64,000 nt of DNA. Origin: Macrostomum hystrix. Lineage: Eukaryota; Platyhelminthes; Macrostomidae. The stretch lies in the NCBI GenBank assembly GCA_950097015.1, contig CATNEN010000024.1:6524001-6588000 (forward strand). The letters run 5' to 3'. The notes beneath the pieces are model-generated. The model worked only from the letters and a program-made list of their open reading frames with translations, ran no database searches and was not told where the DNA came from. Positions 47,336 through 58,600 of this stretch are shown one piece after another; position 1 is the first letter of the stretch; every line of letters begins with the position of its first letter. Position numbers and translations under genes: made by a program.

Positions 47336-50007
47336 TTAAGCCCCCAGTCGAAGCGTCAAAGCGGGTTGGAAAATTGAAACAGAGGCGCCAGGCGCTGTAG
47401 CATTGGTCAATGGCGTCGTCAGATGGTCAGCGGTGACCAAAGCCATGCAGATGATAGTCCAGATGAGCATGGCTAGCACAACTAGCCAGTGGCCAAACGG
47501 GCTGACATGCAGTGGAGCATATCTGGAGTCGGCATCGAGCGGCGGCAGCTGAGATGCAGCCCGCCGCCTACTATAGTACAGCAGAGCAGCTGGCACTGCG
47601 TATTGCAACAGGGCGCCAGCGTAGGAGCCGGTGTAGTCCACCAGCATGCCCACACTGCTCGTGGCGAAGGCTACGGCCACTGGCGGAGCCACCGCTAACA
47701 GGGGAAACAGCAGCCTCTCCGTGATCCAGTGGAAGCTGCGGCCGCTACGGCGAGTGAACCCCAGCAAGGCTTTGAGATTGCCGCGCAGTGTGATGGCGAT
47801 GATGGGAAATGAGGTGCTCAGCGCAAACACTGGGAACAGCGCCAGGAAGTAACGAATCGGCTGCCACACCTGCGATTGATCGAGAAGCTGGCTTGCTCAG
47901 GTTTGGGCTGGGAATCTGGGATCAGCTGGGGATCTGAGATCAGGTGGGGATCTGGGATCAGCTGGGGATCTGAGATCAGGTGGGGATCTGGGATCAGCTG
48001 GGGATCTGGGATCACCTGGGATCTGAAATCAGCTGGGGATCTGGGATCAGCTGGGGATCTGGGATCAGCTGGGGATCTGGGATCAGCTGGGGATCTGGGA
48101 TCAGCTGGGGATCTGGAATCAGCTGGGGATCTGGAATCATCTGGGGATCTGGGATCAGCTGGGGATCTGGGATCAGCTGGGGATACGAGATCAGCTGGGG
48201 ATCTGAGATCAGCTGGAGATCTGGAATCAGCTGGGGATCTGGGATCAGCTGGGGATCTGGGATCAGCTGGGGATCTGTGATCAGGTGGGGATCTGGGATC
48301 AGCTGGGGATCTGGGATCACCTGGGATCTGAAATCAGCTGGGGATCTGGGATCAGCTGGGGATCTGGGATAAGGTGGGATCTGGAATCAGCTGGGGATCT
48401 GAGATCAGGTGGGGATCTGGGATCAGCTGGGGATCTGGGATCACCTGGGGATCTGGGATCAGCTGGGGATACGAGATCAGCTGGGGATCTGGAATCAGGT
48501 GGGGATCAGGGATCAGCTGGGATCTGAGATCAGCTGGGGATCTGGAATCAGCTGGGGATCTGGAATCAGCTGGGGATCTGGGATCAGCTGGTGATCTGAG
48601 ATCAGGTGGGGATCTGGAATCAGGTGGGGATCTGGGATCAGCTGGGATCTGAGATCAGCTGGGGATCTGGAATCAGGTGGGGATCTGGGATCAGCTGGGG
48701 ATCTGGGATCAGCTGGGGATCTGTGATCAGCTGGGGATCTGTGATCAGGTGGGGATCTGGGATCAGCTGGGGATCTGGGATCAGGTGGGATGCTCAAACC
48801 TCGGGATCTGCGGAAGGCTGTAAACTAAATGTAAGTCTCTGACCTGTACCGCCAGTTGCCGACCTGGTTGAAAATTGAGCGTGTACAAATCCTCCAAATC
48901 CTTGAACGCGAATATGCCTGTGTAGGCCAGGCTGAGGTAGAAAACCAGGATTAGCGAGAAGTCGGCCAGCAGCACCAGACGGAGGCGCCGCTTCGGCGAC
49001 ATCGGCGTCAGTAGAGCCGGCAGCGAGTGATGGCACATGAAGGAATACACAGAGGCGCCAAACAGCTGTGGAATGTGCGCCCAGCTCACAGGCTTCGGAG
49101 TTCCATTGCCCTTGCCGTTGGCCAGTGTAATAGAGGCCAGGGCTAGCATCACACCGAAGGCTAGCCACCTGGACAGCGTAGTTGCCACCTGCAGGTATTT
49201 AGTCTTCTGCACATTGAAGAAGGCGAACGGACAGACCAGCAGGCTAAACGCGGCCACAAATATTCGATAGGCGTCGCCTCTGGTGAGGCCGGATTTCGGC
49301 GACCAGCAATAATCCGAGTCGGTTAGATTGTCTATGCTGGCATTCAGCCAGGGATTATAAGAACAGGCCACATCCCTGAGGGATTTCGGTACTGCCACGG
49401 CGTAGATTGCCAGATCGCCGTACAGATAGACGCAGATCACAGCGTAGAACGCCACGATCAGGTAAGAGTTGAAGTACATGTGAGCCATCTGGCCCAGTTC
49501 AAATCGGCGCGTAATTTCAAACGGCAGCAATTCGGACGCGCTGCAGCTAGCAGTATTATTATTACTACTATTAGTAGGAGCCGAGCGGCCGGGATAGCGC
49601 AGCTCGTCGGTTTCGTTGCCAAAACTGGCGGCGGGACTGCGAATCAGAGGCGAGTTCTCACTATCCGTGACGTCATTGTTACTTAGGGCGGCGTCAGCTG
49701 ATTGGCGACGCGCCGACTGTATCAAGCGCTGTTCCTCTTCGCGCTTCACTAAAGCATTAGTTGTAGACATGACTTCCACTACGTAGCTAACTGTGATGTA
49801 GCTGAGGAAGGCCAGGCAGAAGATTGTCACACCGCCAGCAAGCCATCCAGCACTTGCGAACACCCTTGGCAATGTCAGAGCGCCGGTGCCAACTATCAGA
49901 TTGAATATGAACACCATTCCAGTCAGGGGACTGTAGACTGGCTCTGCTGAACTGACAGCCATGCCTACCACTGCAAGGGAGAGCATATAGGAAAGTGTCT
50001 GATTCAT
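47336..50007 (-). CDS. TMEM104: TMEM104 homologue, SLC38-like membrane protein, complete two-exon model (565 aa)
   Basis: Exon 1 is 48844-50007 (388 codons), exon 2 is 47336-47869; both junctions are phase 0, with donor GTCAGA and acceptor ATCAATCGCAG. The protein begins MNQTLSYMLSLAVVGMAVS. Diagnostic TMEM104 stretches follow: FNLIVGTGALTLPRVFASAGW in helix 1, a long polar insert (residues about 90-165), FEITRRFELGQMAHMYFN, VYLYGDLAIYAVAVPKSL, DAYRIFVAAF, FFNVQKTKYLQV, LFGASVYSFMCHHSLPALLTP, YTLNFQ, then in exon 2 FLALFPVFALSTSFPIIAIT and GSYAGALLQYAVPA. It is predicted to have about 10-11 membrane helices and belongs to the amino acid transporter superfamily; the transported substrate is not established. 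It is longer than human TMEM104 (about 496 aa), mainly in the polar insert. The intron is nearly all an 18-bp array. Confidence 0.92.
47911..48790. repeat. 18 bp minisatellite in the TMEM104 intron
   Basis: About 48 copies of ctggggatctgggatcag with variants (aggtgggg, gatctgaga) fill the 974-nt intron apart from about 50 nt at each end. In gene sense the unit is CTGATCCCAGATCCCCAG. Confidence 0.95.
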
Positions 50008-50307
50008 TACTGTCTGTCTGTCTGAGTCACCTGTAAACTGAGGTGCTGTTTAAACAAAATCTAGAAAAATTTGTCTAGATATAGCATTCTAGGTCTAGAT
50101 ACCCTATAGGATCACCATGTCCATGTAATTAGGCATAACCTTAATAGAAAATAGTTCATTTAATAACAAGAAATTTTTCAGAAATTTATATCATTAAACA
50201 ACTTTTTGTATCAATTTCAGATACCTAAGCTACTTGTATTGTGACATTTACCTACCATTTAAATAAACAAATACTTAAATGTCATTTATATAGCTTTATA
50301 CAGATAA

Positions 50308-50743
50308 CAATTTTGAGCAAACTCCTAGTTTGCTGCATTAAATTAATTTACAATAGGCTACAGAATCATGTGTCAATAAATCACTGCCTTCGTGGACCCC
50401 AATGATCCCATCCTGCACACTAATACTATTGAGGGATCGTGGGCACAAGTGAAGGACAAGTTCTGGAGAATGTGTGGCACAAGTGACACACTATTTGAGA
50501 CTTACCAGAACAAGTATCTCTGGTGCCGCCTCTTCCTGGAGAAGACATTTGGCAACTTCCTCTACTGGGTTGCCCATTATGATTACTATTGATTGTTGAC
50601 TACATCCTTTTAAAACTTTCAAATTCCATGCATAATTTTAAGTCATTTTAACTTCCATGCGTGCCATTTAAACTTTGAAAAGGTTTTAAGTGTAGACCTA
50701 AAAATAATTTAGCACAGCAAACTAGGAGTTTTCCCAATTTTGA
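50308..50743 (+). mobile_element. Merlin-like DNA transposon relic with terminal inverted repeats
   Basis: Left end (50308-50345, caattttgagcaaactccta then gtttgctg) and right end (50704-50743, cagcaaactaggagtttt then cccaattttg) are inverted copies. Between them lies a 3' piece of a transposase gene (50386-50592). At about 435 bp the element is an internally deleted copy. Target duplications not confirmed. Confidence 0.75.
50386..50592 (+). pseudogene. Transposase C-terminal fragment (IS1016/ISXO2, Merlin type)
   Basis: The frame reads VDPNDPILHTNTIEGSWAQ, then KDKFWRM, then YLWCRLF. HTxxIEgxW with the Glu and a following WRRRF-like motif is the last part of the DDE domain of IS1016/ISXO2-type transposases, the family of eukaryotic Merlin elements. 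The first two catalytic Asp residues are absent. Confidence 0.65.
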
Positions 50744-52538
50744 TATAAAAATAACATTATATCACATTATCATATTTCTAAGTTAATATAGAACCATTAT
50801 TATATAAACGAAGACAAGACAAAACTTATTGAGCTCATTTTTCTAATAAATCGACTTCATATAGACTGATATCAATAGACAATAGAGCAAACAAACAATT
50901 TAAGACTAAGCTGACTAGCTAATTGACATCGAAATCAATATATTAAAAACTTTCAAATCCATATTTAGGAGTAGGAATATATACACTATGTTTAAGAGTA
51001 GGACTTAGATTGTATAATCTCCTTAATATTTTGTCATACTACTAGGCCTAGTGCCTCATGGGCTTGATGCTGATACCTAGCAATTAACACAGTCTCTGAG
51101 TCAAAACACTATCCCGAATTAAATGTTTATTGCGTTTCATATGTTAAATTCATAAACAACTCATGGAGACTCTTAGTGACGATTGCCATTTTCTTATCTC
51201 ATCTTAGAACAAAATACACTTATTATTTTTTATCTTACTGCATTTGATTCACATAAGTATTTGCCGGAGCTACGGCAATTATCAATGTTTCTTGGAATTG
51301 ATCTGTTTTTGAGCTCAGTCGATTGTGTCGTATGATTGCGTTAGATTGTTGCGGTTTTATGGACCTGTGTTTTTTTGCAGTGATGATATTAGGGCTTGAT
51401 TATTTCTTTGACCATAAATAAAAAACAGATCAGCCAGCGACATGGAAGGAAATGGAGTATAATATTTTAGTTACTGCGTACTCAATCTGATTTGCATATT
51501 CAGATAAAATATTCAATCAAAAGTCAATAAAAATCAATCAATAAATTCAATAAAAAGTTCAGACAAACATTTCAAAGCTGCGTGTATGGCGTACATCACA
51601 TAAGTAAGCTTCGGCATAATAGCATAATAGCAGAAAACTTTTAAGGGAACTGTAAGCATTTCCCACTTCACTTACTTCGCACCGTACTACGGTATACATA
51701 TTCAATCCTTTGTTAGTCTATCCAGCTTCCCTGATTTTTTTATTTTAAGTTAGTGGTGACTTTGCGAAGTTTTATTGCATATTATCTTTACCAGTTGAAA
51801 CTTTAAGATGGATCCTCCAAATTCATAGAGATATTAAAAAGCAATGTTTTTTCCGAAGGACAGAGTCTGGTTACTCCAGTTATCACACCATGCAGTTATT
51901 CATCCTTTTGATTGATGAATAGTAAATTTAAATTTTTCGACGTTCTTATCCACCCTAGCTGCTATCGTGCTGTTATTCTGGATTTTATTTGGCCAAACTA
52001 TGTAATTGCTATTCTTAGTTTTTTCCATCTAATACAGCAGAGGGAATTGATACTGGCATGTAAAAACGTCAAGCAAATTTTTCTATCTGTAAGCCTAATA
52101 ATAGAAACAACTATAATAATGAGCATGTGCTATTCCTGCTGGCACTGCAAGCACATTTCCGCAGAAAAGTTTGCCAAAGAGGGCGAGAATGTTTGAGATC
52201 AAGAACTCGTTGGCTAAAAATTCGTTAAAGAAGAGAAAAATAGAAATTTAATATAGAGATTCTGGCAATAATAACTATAGCCCTAGCATAATTGTAGTCC
52301 TGCAAAATAAGCGTCTTCACTAAGCAAATGTGCATTTGCACATCCATTGTGCTTAGCATGTGTACACCCGAGACAAAACTTGGCAAAGAATTCGCACAGA
52401 ATTTGGTTTGAACTGTTCTGAATGGCTGCACACAGCGGGTCTGTATGGCGCGCAGAGCTTTCGTCAAGAGAAAAATATAGTTAAGACTGAAGCTCATCAG
52501 ATGCCCACTTTCTGTCCGTTGCAGCCGCCATTTTTATC
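50744..52538. other. AT-rich intergenic region upstream of prominin
   Basis: No gene recognised. The frame at 51912-52196 (95 codons) is hydrophobic but has no known motif or splice partner. Confidence 0.4.
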
Positions 52539-52547
52539 TATATAAAG
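52539..52547 (+). promoter_or_regulatory. TATA box of the prominin gene
   Basis: TATATAAAG lies 125 nt upstream of the ATG at 52672; the predicted start site is near 52570. A CTATCTCAG at 52650 could be a trans-splice acceptor. Confidence 0.55.
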
Positions 52548-52671
52548 CTGCATAGACAACCCGCCACGCCTCATCAGCATTAAACAGCAGCTTGCGTTTT
52601 GAATCATATACGCACACACGCAAAGCACATAGACTAATCTTCTATCTCAGAGTACAAGTGGAGACAGCACG

Positions 52672-55600
52672 ATGGTGCCGCTGCCGCTGCTGCTGCTGCT
52701 GCTGTCAGCTGCCTGCCTGTCAGCTGGAGTTTCAGGCGCGCCAAGCTTGTCGGACTCCGTGCAGCCGTTCTACGATGCCACAGAGAAGTTTCTGGACTTT
52801 ATTCAGCCAAACCAGAAGCCGGTGCTGCTCACCGATGTTCTAACTGTCGTACTCAGTGAGTGCCAACAAAAAACAACTGTGGGGTTAGCTCAAAGAGGTC
52901 GGGCCACACCGAATTGGCTATTGTTGACTAAATTGTATTGACTACATTTTTTAATATTATATTATAACATGGATTCGGCATGTTGGTTTATATACAGAAC
53001 AATGTTAGTTGTCCTTGTCACCAGGGTCTTCGACAAGAATCGTTGAATATCTTGACGATTCTGATGTCGGACAACTTTGAAAGTCAGTTCATCGTAAAGG
53101 GCGGAAAATTTAGATTCAAATGATGGACTTTTACGAAAATCGGTCATTAGTTTTTGGAGCTACTTTCGTGAAGTCGGCAGTGGGTATTTGAAATACTACC
53201 ATGCTCTACTGTTAAAACACTTGAAAGTATCAGTTTGTATTTGCATTTTCAGATGACAGTTCAAAGGCAAACAGCAGCCGCGTGTTCAGCGACTGGAAAG
53301 CTGTGAGTATAGCCTTGTGCTCAACTGAACTGCTCTGCGGGGTAAACGGACAGGAAGTGAGAAAGTTTTTGGAAAGTGGAACACCAGACAGTTGTTAACC
53401 GACCAGCCGGATGTGAATTTTGGGGTAAAAGAGCCGCATTTAATAGCATGCCATGGTCCCAAAAAACCGACCCCATCCCTGTAGTGATCTGCAATATCGA
53501 TTTGTATTTTAAAGGACCCGACCAATTTTCTGCACGGTTCCAAGAACTATGAAATTGATCTGCCTCCGCTTCGAAAACAATATAAAACAACCTATAATTG
53601 ATGTCTCACCAAAAAAATCACTTCAAATCTCTGTCTCTACATCTATCACCTGTCTCATCATCCATCACCTGTCTCATCATCCATCACCTGTCTCATCATC
53701 CATCACCTGTCTCATCATCCATCACCTGTCTCATCATCCATCTCCTGTCTCATCATCCATCACCTGTCTCTTCATCCATCACCTGTCTCATCATCCATCA
53801 CCTGTCTCATCATCCATCACCTGTCTCATCATCCATCACCTATCTCTACATCCATCACCTGTCTTATCATCCATCACCTGTCTCTTCATCCATCACCTGT
53901 CTCTACATCGTTCTCCTGTCTCATCATCCATCACCTGTCTCAGCATCCATCACCTGTCTCATCATCCATCACCTGTCTCTTCATCCATCACCTGTCTCAT
54001 CATCCATCTCCTGTCTCATCATCCATCACCTGTCTCAGCATCCATCTCCTGTCTCATCATCCATCACCTGTCTCATCATCCATCTCCTGTCTCATCATCC
54101 ATCACCTGTCTCAGCATCCATCTCCTGTCTCATCATCCATCACTTGTCTCTACATCCATCACCTGTCTCTACACCCATCACCTGTCTCTACATCCATCAC
54201 CTATCTCTACATCCATCACCTGTCTCATCATCCATCACCTGTCTCATCATCCATCTCCTGTCTCATCACCCATCACCTGTCTCATCATCCATCACCTGTC
54301 TCAGCATCCATCACCTGTCTCATCATCCATCTCCTGTCTCAGCATCCATCACCTGTCTCATCATCCATCACCTGTCTCATCATCCATCTCCTGTCTCATC
54401 ATCCATCACCTGTCTCATCATCCATCTCCTGTCTCATCATCCATCACCTGTCTCATCATCCATCTCCTGTCTCTACATCCATCACCTGTCTCATCATCCA
54501 TCTCCTGTCTCTGCATCCATCTCCTGTCTCATCATCCATCTCCTGTCTCATCATCCATCACCTGTCTCTACTTCCATCACCTGTCTCATCATCCATCTCC
54601 TGTCTCATCATCCATCACCTGTCTTATCATCCATCTCCTGTCTCATCATCCATCACCTGTCTCATCATCCATCACCTGTCTCATCATCCATCTCCTGTCT
54701 CAGCATCCATCACCTGTCTCATCATCCATCTCCTGTCTCTACTTCCATCACCTGTCTCATCATCCATCTCCTGTCTCATCATCCATCACCTGTCTTATCA
54801 TCCATCTCCTGTCTCATCATCCATCACCTGTCTCATCATCCATCACCTGTCTCATCATCCATCTCCTGTCTCAGCATCCATCACCTGTCTCATCATCCAT
54901 CTCCTGTCTCTACATCCATCACCTGTCTCATCAACCATCACCTGTCTCATCATCCATCACCTGTCTCATCATCCATCACCTGTCTCATCATCCATCACCT
55001 GTCTCATCATCCATCACCTGTCTCAGCATCCATCACCTGTCTCAGCATCCATCACCTGTCTCTATATTCATCTAATGTCTCATCATCCATCACCTGTCTC
55101 ATCATCCATCTCCTGTCTCTACATCCATCACCTGTCTCATCATCCATCTCCTGTCTCAGCATCCATCTCCTGTCTCATCATCCATCTCCTGTCTCATCAT
55201 CCATCTCCTGTCTCTACTTCCATCACCTGTCTCATCATCCATCTCCTGTCTCATCATCCATCACCTGTCTTATCATCCATCTCCTGTCTCATCATCCATC
55301 ACCTGTCTCATCATCCATCTCCTGTCTCATCATCCATCTCCTGTCTCATCATCCATCACCTGTCTCATCATCCATCACCTGTCTCAGCATCCATCACCTG
55401 TCTCAGCATCCATCACCTGTCTCTATATTCATCTAATGTCTCATCATCCATCACCTGTCTCATCATCCATCTCCTGTCTCTACATCCATCACCTGTCTCA
55501 TCATCCATCTCCTGTCTCAGCATCCATCACCTGTCTCATCATCCATCTCCTGTCTCTACTTCCATCACCTGTCTCATCATCCATCACCTGTCTCATCATC

Positions 55601-58600
55601 CATCACCTGTCTCTGCATCCATCTCCTGTCTCATCATCCATCACCTGTCTCAGCATCCATCACCTGTCTCATCATCCATCTCCTGTCTCTGCATCCATCT
55701 CCTGTCTCTATATTCATCTAATGTCTCATCATCCATCACCTGTCTCATCATCCATCTCCTGTCTCTATATTCATCTAATGTCTCATCATCCATCACCTGT
55801 CTCATCATCCAACACCTGTCTCATCATCCATCACCTGTCTCAGCATCCATCACCTGTCTCAGCATCCATCACCTGTCTCATCATCCATCACCTGTCTATT
55901 TGCAGCAGCCATCACACAGCTCACTGCCCTCAATGCCCTTTCTGAAATTGCGCAGGTGGTAAGCCGGTACTGGCAGAACATGATGGGCTACTTTATCCTC
56001 ACCTGCATCGGTGTCGCAATCTTCTTCCTGGTGCCGCTGTCCGGCCTAATCACCTGCTGCTGCCGCTGCTGCTGCCACAGGTGCGGCGGCCGAGGTCGCC
56101 TGATGGAGAAGCGAGGATCCGACTGGCGCAGAGTGTTCTACGGAGTACTGCTCCTTGTGCTCATCACGGCCATGGTGTAAGTACCCAGTTACTCCCTTTC
56201 CATCACTGGCCCCAACTGGCAGATGCCGGCAAGACTGACAGATGCCGGCAAGACTGGCAGATGCTCAGTCTTGTCAGACTGAGGTTTAGGTTGAAGGACC
56301 TTCGTTCAATTGGTCATGCTAAGATTTCAGTTGGTCAGACCGAGATTTCAATTGGTCAGACTGAGATTTCAACTGGTCAGACTGAGATTTCAGTTGGTCA
56401 GACTGAGATTTCAATTGGTCAGACTGAGATTTCAATTGGTCAGACTGAGATTTCAGTTGGTCAGACCGAGATTTCAATTGGTCAGACTGAGATTTCAACT
56501 GGTCAGACTGAGATTTCAGTTGGTCAGACTGAGATTTCAGTTGGTCAGACTGAGATTTCAATTGGTCAGACTGAGATTTCAGTTGGTCAGACTGAGATTT
56601 CAATTGGTCAGACTGAGATTTTAATTGGTCAGACTGAGATTTCAGTTGGTCAGACCGAGATTTCAATTGGTCAGACTGAGATTTCAACTGGTCAGACTGA
56701 GATTTCAGTTGGTCAGACTGAGATTTCAATTGGTCAGACTGAGATTTCAGTTGGTCAGACTGAGATTTCAGTTGGTCAGACCGAGATTTCAATTGGTCAG
56801 ACTGAGATTTCAATTGGTCAGACTGAGATTTCAACTTGTCAGTCTGAGATTTCAGTTGGTCAGACTGAGATTTCAGTTGGTCAGACTGAGAATTCAGTTG
56901 GTCAGACTGAGATTTCAATTGGTCTGACTGAGATTTCAATTGGTCAGACTGAGATTTCAACTTGTCAGACAGAGATTTCAACTGGTCAGACTGAGATTTC
57001 AATTGGTCAGACTGAGATTTCAACTTGTCAGACTGAGATTTCAATTGGTCAGACTGAGATTTCAGTTGGTCAGACTGAGATTTCAATTGGTCTGACTGAG
57101 ATTTCAACTGGTCAGACTGAGATTTCAACTTGTCAGACAGAGATTTCAGTTGGTCAGACTGAGATTTCAGTTGGTCAGACTGAGATTTCAGTTGGTCAGA
57201 CTGAGATTTCAATTGGTCTGACTGAGATTTCAACTGGTCAGACTGAGATTTCAGTTGGTCAGACTGAGATTTCAGTTGGTCAGACTGAGATTTCAGTTGG
57301 TCAGACTGAGATTTCAGTTGGTCAGTCTGAGATTTCAACTTGTCAGACTGAGATTTCAGTTGGTCAGACTGAGATTTCAATTGGTCTGACTGAGATTTCA
57401 ATTGGTCAGACTGAGATTTCAATTGGTCTGACTGAGATTTCAACTTGTCAGACTGAGATTTCAATTGGTCTGACTGAGATTTCAATTGGTCAGACTGAGA
57501 TTTCAATTGGTCAGACTGAGATTTCAGTTGGTCAGACTGAGATTTCAACTGGTCAGACTGAGATTTCAGTTGGTCAGACTGAGATTTCAATTGGTCTGAC
57601 TGAGATTTCAACTGGTCAGACTGAGATTTCAACTTTTCAGTCTGAGATTTCAGTTGGTCAGACTGAGATTTCAACTTGTCAGACTGAGATTTCAATTGGT
57701 CTGACTGAGATTTCAACTTGTCAGACCGAGATTTCAATTCGTCAGACTGAGATTTCAATTGGTCAGACTGAGATTTCAATTGGTCAGACTGAGATTTCAG
57801 TTGGTCTGACTGAGATTTCAGTTGGTCAGACTGAGATTTCAGTTGGTCTGACTGAGATTTCAGTTGGTCAGACTGAGATTTCAATTGGTCAGACTGAGAT
57901 TTCAGTTGGTCAGACTGAGATTTCAATTGGTCAGACTGAGATTTCAATTGGTCAGACTGAGATTTCAGTTGGTCAGACTGAGATTTCAGTTGGTCAGACT
58001 GAGATTTCAATTGGTCAGACTGAGATTTCAATTGGTCAGACTGAGATTTCAATTGGTCTGACTGAGATTTCAATTGGTCTGACTGAGATTTCAATTGGTC
58101 AGACTGAGATTTCAACTTGTCAGACAGAGATTTCAACTGGTCAGACTGAGATTTCAATTGGTCAGACTGAGATTTCAACTTGTCAGACTGAGATTTCAAT
58201 TGGTCAGACTGAGATTTCAGTTGGTCAGACTGAGATTTCAATTGGTCTGACTGAGATTTCAACTGGTCAGACTGAGATTTCAACTTGTCAGACAGAGATT
58301 TCAGTTGGTCAGACTGAGATTTCAGTTGGTCAGACTGAGATTTCAGTTGGTCAGACTGAGATTTCAATTGGTCTGACTGAGATTTCAACTGGTCAGACTG
58401 AGATTTCAGTTGGTCAGACTGAGATTTCAGTTGGTCAGACTGAGATTTCAGTTGGTCAGACTGAGATTTCAGTTGGTCAGTCTGAGATTTCAACTTGTCA
58501 GACTGAGATTTCAGTTGGTCAGACTGAGATTTCAATTGGTCTGACTGAGATTTCAATTGGTCAGACTGAGATTTCAATTGGTCTGACTGAGATTTCAACT

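Noticed and set aside
51912-52196. 94-residue hydrophobic plus-strand frame
   Set aside because: AT-rich region, no motif, no support from neighbouring splice sites.
53549-55962. Frames of 500-600 codons in the 19-bp array
   Set aside because: The unit lacks stops in all frames; the sequence is intronic and has no domain character.
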